A stretch of 64,000 nt of DNA from Dermabacter sp. p3-SID358 (lineage in GTDB: Bacteria > Actinomycetota > Actinomycetes > Actinomycetales > Dermabacteraceae): positions 1 to 64,000 of the forward strand of contig NZ_JALXOZ010000011.1 in NCBI RefSeq assembly GCF_025147465.1, given 5' to 3'. Of this stretch, positions 45,700 to 54,446 are shown piece after piece. Under the pieces are notes generated by a model that had not been told where the DNA came from, did not search any database, and worked only from the letters and a program-made list of their open reading frames with translations. Within the stretch, counting starts at the first letter, position 1. The number at the start of each line of letters is the position of its first letter. The position numbers and the translations under genes were made by a program.

Positions 45700-46307
45700 C
45701 TACTGCTCCGCCGTGTGAAGGCGAGAGGCGCGCGCAATGATTTCTGCCGCGCTCAACCCGAGTTTGTCGCCGCTATAGCGCAAACGCCGATGCGGGAGAT
45801 GCACGATGAGGTCCATGGTTCCGAACCACAGCACCTTCGCAGTCTCGAGTCGCACCTCGCTCCACGGATACGTCTCGCGCTCGCCGGGATCGGCGACGAG
45901 ACTCAGTCCTTCGGGACCAAGCCACAATCCCGTTCCGTCGAGTGCGCGGCCCCATTCGAGCGCGTACTCGCCCTTGGGTGGGGCCGAGGTGTTGGCTAAC
46001 GCGTTGAAGCGTTCGAGAAAAGGCGTTCGACGATCGCGCGCCCTTCTCGAAAGAGCGCGAAACCGATCAGAAGCAACATCCCTGCGGAGGTCACGAAAGA
46101 GATGAAGAAGAGCTGGAAGCCGGTCGTCTTCTTCACGATGATGTCGGCGAGGATGCCCGCGATAAGCACGACGATCAACACGCCGGCGTATCGCCTGCAA
46201 AAGGCGAGGAGCGCCTGGATATAGCGGCGTGCGCGCGCCTCGCGTGCACTCGCGGCATCGGCGAGATTTCCATCGTCGTAGCGCACGGTGGAGGTGCTCT
46301 CGTCCAT
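45700..46307 (-). pseudogene. Frameshifted paralogue of the adjacent PH-like membrane protein
   Basis: The N-terminal half is in one frame, from ATG 46307 (MDESTSTVRYDDGNLADA) through two membrane segments (YAGVLIVVLIAGILADII) to LFSNASTR and a stop at 45996. The C-terminal half, RFNALANTSAPPKGEYALEW followed by GLWLGPEGLSLVADPGERET and VHLPHRRLRYSG, is in the next frame. It matches the neighbour's PH-like domain closely. Joining needs a -1 shift near 46008-46020, at CCTTTTC on the minus strand. Loss of one T from a T5 run, a sequencing error, or ribosomal -1 slippage all fit. GAGAGGGG lies upstream of the start. Confidence 0.7.
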
Positions 46308-46345
46308 GCCTGCCCCTCTCTCGCCCGTCCGTCCCAACTGTTCAG

Positions 46346-46404
46346 GGTGTAGATAACTGCGTCATAGACCCAGTTTCGGCTTTGCCTTCCCTCTTTTCTA
46401 CACC
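46346..46404. repeat. About 59-bp hairpin element, divergent copy
   Basis: Ends GGTGTAGA (46346-46353) and TCTACACC (46397-46404). The interior has CCCAGTTTCGGCTTTGCC, resembling CCCTGATTTCGGGCATCC in the copy at 60412. It lies between the frameshifted gene and the App1-like gene. Confidence 0.55.
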
Positions 46405-46405
46405 C

Positions 46406-47722
46406 TCACGGGAGTTTTTCTTCGCCCTCACGTGGGTGACGGCCGAGGATCCCAATCGCGCGCGCCGCCCGGATAAGCCCGAAGCCATCGGGTGCACTCA
46501 CCCACGGGACGCCGTGACGCTCGTGCACGCTCTCGTGCGCATGTTCGGATCGGTTGCGACCCGCGCCGCTCGAAGGAGGTCCGACGGTTGCCGGGCGGGC
46601 GTCGGACTCATTCCTCCCAATCGTGCTGCGCCACACTTTCGGTACCGCCCCCACGAGCGCGCGCCCGAAAGCGCCGATGGAAGCGAGGGGGCGTTCGGCG
46701 CCGTGGGCGAGATCCTGCTCGTCGTCGGTGAGTTCGCGTATCGCGACCGCTGCGACCGATTCCGGGTGATCCTCCACGATGCTGCCGTAGATTGACGGGT
46801 CGTGTTGACCGTCGTCGCCCACGAGGAGCCAGCGGGTGTTCGGGAACATTTCGCGCAGCGAGGCGAGGGTGGTGAACTTGTGTCGCGTGCCAGAGCGGAA
46901 GAAGCCCGTGTTCGTGGGGCCCCAATCGGTGAGCAGGAGGGGCCCGGCGGGGTAGCCGTTCTTGAAAAGGAAGCGCTCGAGCACCGGGGCAACGTTCCAC
47001 GCCCCTGTCGAAACGTAGATGAACGGGGTGTTTTCGCCGTAGTGGCGGCGAAGCTGCTGGTAGAACACTGGCATGCCCGGGACGATGCGGCGCGAGGCTT
47101 GCGAAATGACGAAGGCATTCCAGCCCGCGATGAGGGGGCGTGGAAGGAGGGTGATGAGCACCGTGTCGTCGATGTCGCTCACAACGGCGATCTCCTGCGC
47201 CTCGTCGTCAAACACGTGGGCGTTCGCCGTGACGGTGTTGGTGCCGTCGGTGCTGAGGGTGATCTCGTGCAGCCCGGGTTCGAGCTCGACGGGGATGATT
47301 TCGTCGATGATGCCTGAGCGGTCCGCGTAGGTTTCAAAAACTTGTGCGCCCTTAGCGGTGTCGACCGTGATTTCGACGCGAACGTGCGGGTCGATCTGCG
47401 ACATGAAGTTGCGAAAACCTCGCCGCGCGAGCGAGCGCATGTCGTAAACGGGCTGATCGAAATGATCGGGTTTCGTGCCGGGCCCCGCAAAGAGGACGCG
47501 TCCGAGAACGCGAACCTTCGTGCGTGAACCGTACGCGGTGTAAGGCTGGATTCGGGCCTCGTAGCCGAGAGTGCGAAGCAGCCGAGCCATTGCAGTGTTC
47601 TTCTTATCCTCGAGGCGCGCCGACCAATGGGGTCGATCGGGGCGCGAGAATGTGTGCGAACCCAAACTCACACCTCCCTGCACCTCGGATCGCGACAAAG
47701 CCCCCGGCGGGAGCTCATTCAT
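46406..47722 (-). CDS. App1-like phosphatase domain protein (DUF2183)
   Basis: 438 aa. An N-terminal beta domain is followed by an App1/DUF2183 HAD-like phosphatase domain with the motif DIDDTVLITLLPRP (DxDxT nucleophile near residue 185), STGAWNV and LLVGDDGQHDPSIY. Yeast App1 is a phosphatidate phosphatase; bacterial members are uncharacterised. The C-terminus (residues 370-438) is an Arg/His-rich tail containing copy 4 of the palindromic repeat, which encodes ESDARPATVGP. The stop lies 2 bp from the hairpin element. The ATG overlaps an upstream TAGGAT, so the start is uncertain. Confidence 0.75.
   Translation of the reverse strand: MNELPPGALSRSEVQGGVSLGSHTFSRPDRPHWSARLEDKKNTAMARLLRTLGYEARIQPYTAYGSRTKVRVLGRVLFAGPGTKPDHFDQPVYDMRSLARRGFRNFMSQIDPHVRVEITVDTAKGAQVFETYADRSGIIDEIIPVELEPGLHEITLSTDGTNTVTANAHVFDDEAQEIAVVSDIDDTVLITLLPRPLIAGWNAFVISQASRRIVPGMPVFYQQLRRHYGENTPFIYVSTGAWNVAPVLERFLFKNGYPAGPLLLTDWGPTNTGFFRSGTRHKFTTLASLREMFPNTRWLLVGDDGQHDPSIYGSIVEDHPESVAAVAIRELTDDEQDLAHGAERPLASIGAFGRALVGAVPKVWRSTIGRNESDARPATVGPPSSGAGRNRSEHAHESVHERHGVPWVSAPDGFGLIRAARAIGILGRHPREGEEKLP
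46580..46606. repeat. 27-bp palindromic repeat, copy 4 (inside App1-like gene)
   Basis: Arms TCCGACG and CGTCGGA, flanks GGAGG and CTCA. It encodes SDARPATVG, the same frame as copies 1 and 3. Confidence 0.7.
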
Positions 47723-47784
47723 CCTAGTGGACGCGCCGCACGCGACCCTTAACGCGCGCCTCGAAAATGCGGCAAGATAGTGCC

Positions 47785-48312
47785 GTGAGCAAGTATCGAG
47801 TGTTGACGGTGTGCACGGCGAACATCTGTCGTTCGCCTGCCGCCGCCGTCATGCTCAAAACCGGTCTTGAACAGGCGGGGCTTGAGGATCTCGTCGAGGT
47901 TGAGAGCGCGGGAACAACCTATGAATCCGAGGGCTTTCCCATGGACGATCGCATCGTTCTCGCCTTGGAACGTGCCGGCTACAGTCCCGAGGCGCACGCG
48001 GCCCGCACCGTTCTCGTGCATCAGCTCGGTGAATGGGACCTCGTTCTTACGATGAGCACAAAGCACCTTGCGGAAATGAACCGCAAGCTCGAGGCGATTC
48101 CCGAAGGCGTTGAACCGCCCACGCTTCACATGTGGGGCGAGTTCGATCCGGCTAAGCCCGCTGTCGCTGAACCCGAGGACCTCGAGGTGCCCGACCCCTT
48201 CTACGAGGGGCAGAAGTTCTTCGACCGCACCGTGCTCAAAATGGAGCGCGCGGTCCCGTCGATCCTGCTGTTCATTAAGTCGCGCCTTCGAGAGCGCGGA
48301 GAGATCGCTTAG
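47785..48312 (+). CDS. Low-molecular-weight protein-tyrosine phosphatase
   Basis: 175-aa phosphatase. The P-loop CTANICRSP (Cys-x5-Arg-Ser) is near residue 11 and the general acid Asp lies in VPDPFYEG. Overall it matches the LMW-PTP fold, with arsenate reductase as a distant alternative. It may control exopolysaccharide or phosphotyrosine signalling, but no kinase is nearby. I use GTG 47785, 6 nt after a weak -10 CAAGAT, a likely leaderless start; ATG 47767 would add six residues. Confidence 0.85.
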   Translation: MSKYRVLTVCTANICRSPAAAVMLKTGLEQAGLEDLVEVESAGTTYESEGFPMDDRIVLALERAGYSPEAHAARTVLVHQLGEWDLVLTMSTKHLAEMNRKLEAIPEGVEPPTLHMWGEFDPAKPAVAEPEDLEVPDPFYEGQKFFDRTVLKMERAVPSILLFIKSRLRERGEIA

Positions 48313-48380
48313 CCCCGAGCCATGAGCAAAGAGGCGATCCGAGTGCGCAGCGATTTCTGAGCGCCGCGAACCGCGGGTAT

Positions 48381-49658
48381 TTACGGCTTCTTCGCGCGCG
48401 CCCTGAGCGTCAGGGCGCCGAGGCCACCGGCTACGGTCACGCCCACGGCAACGGTACCCGCAAGGATGGTCTTGAGTGAACCGAGGGCGCTGCCATCAGG
48501 GTTGGTCCACACCGAAAGGATCGTGTCGACCTTTTCGTCCTCATCACCGAGAATGTCGTTCGCGCGCGGTGTCGAACCATCCGTGGGGGCCGCGGTTGGG
48601 TTGAGGCGAACGCCAGGAGGAGCGCTTTCAGGCTCGCCCCCGTCAGGCATCGTGAGAGCGGGAATCTCGGTGGGGTCGCCTCCCGGGGAGGGCGAAGGCT
48701 CGGGTTCTGGCGCGGGAGCGGGGGGAAGCGGCTCCGATTCTGGCTCGGGTTGGGCATCCCTTTGCGCTGGCGTGTTCCGTTCGGGATGCTCTGCTTCTGG
48801 TGAGGGCTCGGTCTGTCGCGAGGGCGAGGACTCCGGCTTCGGCTGAGCCTCCCGGGTGGGATTAGCTTCTGGGTCGGCGGTTTCGAGCCGCTTTTCGGGC
48901 GCGGGGGCCTCGGCGGGGGGCTCCGCGTGAACCGTTGGTTTTGCCTTCTTCGCCTCGTCTTTAGGCTCGGATTGGGGTTGCGGCTTGGGTGACGCCTCGC
49001 GCTCGAGCTCCGGCTTTTCGGAAGGAGCCGGTTTTGGCTCAATCTGGGGCTCGGTTATCGTTGGCGCCTCAGTCGATGGTTCCGGATGCGGCAAGGATTC
49101 TTGTGTGGGTTCCGGTGTTGGCTCGTCGCTCGGCTCCGGCTCGGGCGTAGCCTCATCCGTGGGCTCGGGCCCGGGCGTTGGGGCTGGTTCCTCTGAAGGG
49201 TCGGCGGTGGGTTCTGGAGTTGGAGTCGGCTCGTCGGTTGGGCTTGGTTCTGCCTCGCCGCTTGGCTCCGGCTCGGGTTGAGTCGCATCGCCCGGCTCCG
49301 GTTCCGAGCGATCATCGAGACACGGCACTTCATCCGGGTGCTCAATCCACCACTTGACCCATCGGAATCCCGCGAAGAAGAAGTACTCCGGTCCCGGTAC
49401 CACGCACGTGGGGGCCTCGATTTCCGACGGTTCAGCCACCACAGTCGAGTTCTCATTTGTGGGCTGTGCGGAGCTGGTGGTGGTTGAAGGTGTGCTCTCT
49501 CCAACCGCGAAGGCGAGTGGTGCCGCGGGCACGCTAAAAACGGAGAGGGCGAGAAGGAGTGCGCCCACTCGCTTGACGAAAGAGTGAGGGCGCGAGGGCA
49601 GACTGCGAGCCGGCGTTCGATGCGCCGAGTGGCGCACGCCGCTGCGTGAAGTTGACAT
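48381..49658 (-). CDS. Secreted Pro/Glu-rich surface protein with C-terminal membrane anchor
   Basis: 425-aa surface protein. Sec signal peptide (VGALLLALSVFSVPAAPLAF) with a long basic n-region. A short domain with two Cys and an aromatic patch (GPEYFFFAGFRWVKWWIEH) follows. Then about 220 residues of PEPE/PTPEPT/EPSDEP repeats form a stalk. A C-terminal hydrophobic helix (ILAGTVAVGVTVAGGLGALT) ends RARAKKP. There is no LPxTG. It resembles the surface protein at 23191-24393 in layout, not in its globular part. I start at ATG 49658 after GGGAGA. Many long open frames on other frames are a consequence of the repeats. Confidence 0.72.
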   Translation of the reverse strand: MSTSRSGVRHSAHRTPARSLPSRPHSFVKRVGALLLALSVFSVPAAPLAFAVGESTPSTTTSSAQPTNENSTVVAEPSEIEAPTCVVPGPEYFFFAGFRWVKWWIEHPDEVPCLDDRSEPEPGDATQPEPEPSGEAEPSPTDEPTPTPEPTADPSEEPAPTPGPEPTDEATPEPEPSDEPTPEPTQESLPHPEPSTEAPTITEPQIEPKPAPSEKPELEREASPKPQPQSEPKDEAKKAKPTVHAEPPAEAPAPEKRLETADPEANPTREAQPKPESSPSRQTEPSPEAEHPERNTPAQRDAQPEPESEPLPPAPAPEPEPSPSPGGDPTEIPALTMPDGGEPESAPPGVRLNPTAAPTDGSTPRANDILGDEDEKVDTILSVWTNPDGSALGSLKTILAGTVAVGVTVAGGLGALTLRARAKKP

Positions 49659-49821
49659 GCAGTCTCCCGAGAGTAAAGCGCTTGTGGGGAAATCGGATAG
49701 AGGCCTAAAAGCCACGGAACCCAGACTACGCGGTAGTAAATGCGCGTGTCACCCCTGTTATCGATTTGTAATAAAAAGTGCACCGACTGGTGTAGTAATC
49801 GCCGAATGGCGACAGCAGAAG

Positions 49822-49853
49822 CGGGAGTAACCGCTCACACGAATACTCCCGCC
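49822..49853 (-). terminator. Terminator-like hairpin after pgm
   Basis: GCGGGAGTA (49822-49830) pairs perfectly with TACTCCCGC (49845-49853). An overlapping 11-bp repeat GAGTAACCGCT/AGCGGTTACTC (49826-49836 with 49880-49890) offers an alternative stem. No clear T-run. Confidence 0.5.
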
Positions 49854-49883
49854 GTTGAGATAGAAAAGAGGGCTGATCAGCGG

Positions 49884-51524
49884 TTACTCACTGAGGGCTG
49901 CGTTCACGACGTCCTTTGCCGCGGCCTGGACACTCGAGAGGTGATCTTCGCCCTTGAAAGATTCGGCGTAGATCTTGTAGATGTCCTCCGTGCCGGAAGG
50001 GCGCGCGGCGAACCACGCGTTCTCGGTTGTCACCTTGAGGCCGCCGATCGGATCGCCTGAGGGGGCGTTCGTCATGATCGAAGAGATCTCCTCACCGGCG
50101 ACGCTCGTGGCTGAGACGGCTTCGGGAGAGAGATTTTTGAGCTTTGCTTTTGCCTCGCGATCGGCCGGGGCGGAAATACGCGCGTAGGCGCTCGCCCCGA
50201 ACTCTCCAATGAGCTCTTCGAGATGTTCGTGCGGGTTCTTGCCCGTGACCGCGGTGATCTCCGAGGCGAGGAGCGCGAGGATGATGCCGTCCTTATCGGT
50301 CGTCCACACATCGCCGTTCATGCGCAGGAACGACGCCCCCGCGCTTTCCTCGCCGCCAAAACCCACCGAGGAATCGAGAAGGCCGGGCACGAACCACTTA
50401 AAGCCCACGGGAACTTCGAGTACGTCGCGACCGATCTTCTTCCCGACGCGGTCGATGAGTGAGCTCGAGACGAGGGTCTTGCCGATCTTCGCGTTTTGAG
50501 GCCACCCGGGACGGTTGTTGAACAAGTAGGTAATTGCGACTGCGAGGTAGTGATTCGGGTTCATGAGCCCGCCCTGCGGGGTGACGATGCCGTGGCGGTC
50601 AGAATCAGTGTCGTTGCCCGTTGCGATATCGAATTTATCGCGCTGCTCAAGAACCGAGGCCATCGCCCACGGGCTCGAACAATCCATGCGGATGATGCCA
50701 TCAGCATCGAGGGTCATGAAGGAGAAGGTTGGGTCAACCTCGGGGTTGACGACCGTGAGGTCGAGACCGTGACGCTCGGCGATGCGGGCCCAATATTCGA
50801 CGGCGGCGCCGCCGAGAGGATCCGCGCCGATCTTCACGCCCGCCTTCGCGATCGCCTCCACATTGACGACCGAGGGCAGATCGTCGATGTAGGTCGTTGT
50901 GAAGTCGTAGCGCCCGGCGCCCTCGCGGGCCTTGGCTGAATCAACGCGACGCACGTCGCGAATCCCGCCCGCGAGGATCTCATTCGCGCGCTTCGCGATC
51001 CACGACGTCGCATCGGTATCGGCCGGCCCGCCGTGCGGCGGGTTGTACTTGAATCCGCCGTCGCGCGGAGGATTGTGGCTCGGCGTCACGACGATGCCGT
51101 CGGCACGCGAGTCATCGCTCGCAACCTTGCCGCGGTTGTGCACGAGGATCGCGTGCGAAACCGCGGGCGTGGGCGTGTAGCCATCGCCTGAGTCGATCAG
51201 TACGGCGACGCCATTGCCGACGAGCACCTCGAGGGCCGTCTCGAACGCGGGCTTGCTCAGCACGTGCGTATCGCGGCCCATGAAGAGCGGGCCGCGAATG
51301 CCTTGACCCGCGCGGTATTCGACGATCGCCTGGGTCGTGGCCGCGATGTGGTCTTCGTTGAACGCCGTATCGAGCGAACTTCCGCGGTGACCCGACGTCC
51401 CGAAACTCACGGCCTGATCCGGGTTTTCGGGATCCGGGTGCAGCGAGTAGTACGCGTCGATGACCTGTGACGGGTCGATCAGGTCAGAGGGAAGCGGGAG
51501 CTTCCCCGCCCTTTCGTGAACCAT
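49884..51524 (-). CDS. pgm: Phosphoglucomutase (alpha-D-glucose phosphate-specific)
   Basis: Interconverts glucose 1-phosphate and glucose 6-phosphate, feeding UDP-glucose synthesis (ugd lies in the same window). 546 aa, exactly the length of the E. coli enzyme. N-terminal SFGTSGHRGSSLDTAFNE, phosphoserine loop VVTPSHNPPRDGGFKYNPP, metal loop DSDRHGIVTPQGG, sugar loop GFGGEESAGASFLR. AGGAG lies 6-7 nt before the ATG. The gene follows the Gln-rich protein gene by 34 bp. Confidence 0.95.
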   Translation of the reverse strand: MVHERAGKLPLPSDLIDPSQVIDAYYSLHPDPENPDQAVSFGTSGHRGSSLDTAFNEDHIAATTQAIVEYRAGQGIRGPLFMGRDTHVLSKPAFETALEVLVGNGVAVLIDSGDGYTPTPAVSHAILVHNRGKVASDDSRADGIVVTPSHNPPRDGGFKYNPPHGGPADTDATSWIAKRANEILAGGIRDVRRVDSAKAREGAGRYDFTTTYIDDLPSVVNVEAIAKAGVKIGADPLGGAAVEYWARIAERHGLDLTVVNPEVDPTFSFMTLDADGIIRMDCSSPWAMASVLEQRDKFDIATGNDTDSDRHGIVTPQGGLMNPNHYLAVAITYLFNNRPGWPQNAKIGKTLVSSSLIDRVGKKIGRDVLEVPVGFKWFVPGLLDSSVGFGGEESAGASFLRMNGDVWTTDKDGIILALLASEITAVTGKNPHEHLEELIGEFGASAYARISAPADREAKAKLKNLSPEAVSATSVAGEEISSIMTNAPSGDPIGGLKVTTENAWFAARPSGTEDIYKIYAESFKGEDHLSSVQAAAKDVVNAALSE

Positions 51525-51558
51525 GGAAAACTCCTCACTCGTGCCCCTGCGGGCCGTC

Positions 51559-52404
51559 TTAGTTCCTGCTGCGGCCGATTGCGCGAACGATCATCACGAT
51601 GACTCCCACGAAGAACAGGAAGCCGCCGATGAGTCCCGTCGCGAGTGCACCAATGCCCCAGCCAGCGCTGTTCGTGAACATGTTAAAGACATTGATCGGC
51701 CCCATGACGGAGACAGGCGCACTTACGTTTTCGCACGTGAGCGTTCCCTTGCCCTTGAGGTTTTCAGCAAAGAATGAGTCCTTGTAGGGAACGTACTTCT
51801 TGCCGTCGATCGTCATGCCCTCGGAGTCTGAGGTGTCCGTCTGTGTTTGGAGCTCGGTGCCATCTTCGAGAACGGCCTTGCAGGTCGCATTTTCCCCATC
51901 TTCCTCAGGAACGTACAGCACCATGATCTCGAAGCCATCGACCTCGAAATCATAAGTCGCCGTACCGTTCTCGAACTTGGAGTTGGTCTTATCAAGATTG
52001 CTTAAGTTGCCGATCTCATTGAATGCGCCCCCGAAGAATTGCCATACCGCGACGACGGTGAGGATCGCCGAGATGATCATGAGGACGATACCGATGAGTG
52101 TGAGAACGATGCCGATAGGCTTCTGCTTTGGCTTGGCGGCCGCGCCTCCGTATCCGTAGGGGGTGCCGTAGCCGCCGAAGGCACCTTGCTGCGTTTGCGG
52201 CGTGTACTGGGGCTGCGAATACTGGTTCTGCTGCTGGTACTGCTGGCCGCCCTGCGAGTACTGAGGCACACCCTGGTTTTGGTTTGACCCCTGTGCTCCG
52301 GGGGCTACCTGTTGGCCGTACGGGGAGTACTGCCCTTGCGCTTCGTTGGCGCTCTGCCCGTAAGTGGGGCGCGGGCGATCGTTGCCGTTGTAGGGATCGG
52401 ACAC
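51559..52404 (-). CDS. Gln/Tyr/Gly-rich membrane protein, unrecognised
   Basis: 281-aa membrane protein. The first 85 residues are low complexity, rich in Gln, Tyr, Gly and Pro (QGGQQYQQQNQYSQPQYTPQ). A membrane helix (IGIVLTLIGIVLMIISAILT) and a conserved-looking extracytoplasmic domain (residues 130-235) follow, then a second helix (IGALATGLIGGFLFFVGVIV). This layout is common to actinobacterial proteins of unknown role near sugar or phosphate genes. GTG 52404 follows TGGAGG by 5 nt, a stronger start than any upstream codon. Confidence 0.7.
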   Translation of the reverse strand: MSDPYNGNDRPRPTYGQSANEAQGQYSPYGQQVAPGAQGSNQNQGVPQYSQGGQQYQQQNQYSQPQYTPQTQQGAFGGYGTPYGYGGAAAKPKQKPIGIVLTLIGIVLMIISAILTVVAVWQFFGGAFNEIGNLSNLDKTNSKFENGTATYDFEVDGFEIMVLYVPEEDGENATCKAVLEDGTELQTQTDTSDSEGMTIDGKKYVPYKDSFFAENLKGKGTLTCENVSAPVSVMGPINVFNMFTNSAGWGIGALATGLIGGFLFFVGVIVMIVRAIGRSRN

Positions 52405-52506
52405 GTGTGCCTCCAGATAAGTAGGGACCGCAATCACGGGCGTGACGCTTTACACGCCAAGCCTACAAGGTTCCCCTCAGGCGTTTGTGGAAACGTGCGC
52501 ACTCCC

Positions 52507-53574
52507 TTACGAGAGGGACAGAAAGACCGTTCCCCATCCAAGACCAGCGCACGCGAGCGGTGTGAAGACCCACCACAGCGCGATACCACCGAGCACATTC
52601 CACGCGACGGACTTCTTCGAGGCCGCAAGCGAGGAGCCGACGATCGAGCCAACAATCGTGAACGATGACGAGATGGGGAGGCCAAGCCACACGCTCGCGC
52701 TATAGAGCAAAGCCGCGGTCGAGGTTTCGGCCGCGAGACCCTGGCTCACCGTGAGGTCGGTCAGGCGCCGGCCGAGTGTGCGCACGATTTCGCGGCCACC
52801 CACGAACGTGCCGAGGGCCATCGCGCCCGAGAGAAGCAGCGCGATCCACAGGGGGAGGGTGGCGATTCCCGAGTGAGACGAGAGGAGGTGGCCGAGGGAG
52901 CCGTCGGACTCCGGGGCGTGCGTGTAGGAGTCGAGTGCGGCAGACCTGTCGATTTCTGCGAGGGCGACGATGACGATCCCGAGCGGGAGGCGAATATTGC
53001 TGAGTCCGTGTCCAAACGCGACGAGGCCCGCGGTCAGGGTTTGAGTCCACCGCACCGTTTCAGTCGTAAGCCGACGTTTCGACTGGAGACCACTGACCGC
53101 GCGGGTGAGGATGAAACTCAAACCGAAGCCGAGGAGTGGGCCCGCGAGGACAGGGATGAAGAGAGTCGCGATGCCACCTAGCTGACTCACATTGCCGAGG
53201 GCTCCCGCGAACGCGCCTGTGAGTGCCGCGAGAGTTGTGACCCACCCCGAGAGGGGAATGCCGCGCCACCATCCGACGAGAAGGAAGACGATGGCGGTCG
53301 CGAGTCCGCACGCGAGTGCAACTCCGAGCGAATGCGGCTCATCGAGAAGCGCCCCGGGAACGCCCAGAACCTGGACAAGCGAGAAATGCAGAAATACCCC
53401 GCTCGCGAGCCCAAACAAGGCGCCCGCACCGTTCATGATCGCCGCGTAGACGAGAGCGAGCCGCTCGGGAAGAACTCGCGTGACGATTGTGGTGGTGACC
53501 GCGTTCGGGGCGTCCTGGGCGCCGTTTGTGAACGCCCATACGGATGCGAGCGCAACGATGCTCCAGCTGAGCAT
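52507..53574 (-). CDS. pit: Inorganic phosphate transporter, PiT family
   Basis: 355-aa phosphate permease with about nine to ten hydrophobic segments. It has the PiT signature GAQDAPNAVTTTIVTR near the N-terminus (GANDxxNA in relatives), and a C-terminal repeat with GREIVRTLGRRLTDLTVSQG and SASVWLGLPISSSFTIVGSI. The ATG shares one base with the stop of the upstream DUF47 gene (TAATG), so translation is coupled. Confidence 0.9.
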   Translation of the reverse strand: MLSWSIVALASVWAFTNGAQDAPNAVTTTIVTRVLPERLALVYAAIMNGAGALFGLASGVFLHFSLVQVLGVPGALLDEPHSLGVALACGLATAIVFLLVGWWRGIPLSGWVTTLAALTGAFAGALGNVSQLGGIATLFIPVLAGPLLGFGLSFILTRAVSGLQSKRRLTTETVRWTQTLTAGLVAFGHGLSNIRLPLGIVIVALAEIDRSAALDSYTHAPESDGSLGHLLSSHSGIATLPLWIALLLSGAMALGTFVGGREIVRTLGRRLTDLTVSQGLAAETSTAALLYSASVWLGLPISSSFTIVGSIVGSSLAASKKSVAWNVLGGIALWWVFTPLACAGLGWGTVFLSLS

Positions 53575-54203
53575 TAGACGTCCTTGACGCGCAACAAGTC
53601 GACGCAGCGCGAGAGATTCTGAAACGCGAGAAGCACGCACTCGAGCGCCCCGATCACCTCGCGCATGCGCGCGCACGCGGGAAATTCCGACGGGGTCGTG
53701 CAGCTCTCCCATAGTTCCGCGATCGCTTTGCGGGAATGCTCTGAAGCGTGGGTCGTGAGTCGCCGCATGTCCTCGTCGAATGCGGAAAGTTGCTTGGGGG
53801 CCTCAAGTTTCCAGGCGCACTGCACAACGAGCTCCGAAGCGCGCTCGACGACAGAGAGGATCTCGAGCAAACGGTTCGGGAGCTTCCCAATCTCGAGCCG
53901 AAGGGTGAGATCGGCTGCGCGCTCCATCTCGCTCACGCACAGCTTCATTGCAGCCGCGACACCGTGAAGGGCGTCGGCCTGGAACGGGGTAATGAGGCTC
54001 GTGGCGAGCCTGTTCGCGATCCTGTGGTTGAGTTCGGAGGCATCGATCGCGTGGGCCTGGAGCCGTTCGAATGCCTTCGCCCGAGCCTCATCTTCGAGAG
54101 CGAGGGTTTCGGCGAGCGTCTCGGAGCTGGTCTGCACGCACTGCGCGAGGTCCGTGAAGATGTGGTACACGGATCTTTCGCGAGGAGGGGAAAACAGCGG
54201 CAT
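53574..54203 (-). CDS. DUF47 / PhoU-like phosphate transport accessory protein
   Basis: 209-aa all-helical protein of the DUF47 (PhoU-like) family, which regulates or assists PiT transporters and is commonly cotranscribed with them. Start ATG 54203 (MPLFSPPRERSVYHIFTDLA); helical segments contain HAIDASELNHRIANRL and SVVERASELVVQCAWKLE. No metal-ligand cluster is obvious. The 240 bp upstream hold palindromic GC-rich sequences but no gene I can name. Confidence 0.82.
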   Translation of the reverse strand: MPLFSPPRERSVYHIFTDLAQCVQTSSETLAETLALEDEARAKAFERLQAHAIDASELNHRIANRLATSLITPFQADALHGVAAAMKLCVSEMERAADLTLRLEIGKLPNRLLEILSVVERASELVVQCAWKLEAPKQLSAFDEDMRRLTTHASEHSRKAIAELWESCTTPSEFPACARMREVIGALECVLLAFQNLSRCVDLLRVKDV

Positions 54204-54446
54204 GGGCTCAGGGTACCGCCCGAAAGTAACCAAATTCGGCGCGTGAAGCGTCGATCATCTCACGATGAAAAAGGGGTTGAGGCGCCGGACCGGGGGCGCC
54301 TGTCGGCGCGAAGGCCGCTCGTAGCGGCAAATGTTGGAGCCCGGGGCCACCACGGCCCGGCGCGCGTTTTAAGCCTAACAGTGAAGGGGGAGGGGGCTTC
54401 AAACCGCTCCCGTGCGTTTTCGGCGAACTTCTCCTACGGAGCCCGG
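54204..54446. other. GC-rich intergenic region, no gene seen
   Basis: 243 bp between the phosphate genes and the next gene. It contains short hairpins (GCGCCGGACCGGGGGCGC, CCGCTCGTAGCGG) and the CTTAAAAC motif, but no reading frame, tRNA or recognised riboswitch. Confidence 0.35.

Noticed and set aside
48381-49658. Several long overlapping frames in the Pro/Glu-rich surface gene
   Set aside because: They arise from codon repeats (CCC, GAG, TCG) and lack signal peptide or start signals.
54360-54380. Second DtxR-like box (TTAAGCCTAAC)
   Set aside because: Only the right half resembles the consensus; the left half does not match.
54204-54446. Riboswitch before the phosphate genes
   Set aside because: The region forms GC-rich hairpins, but no known aptamer core could be recognised.
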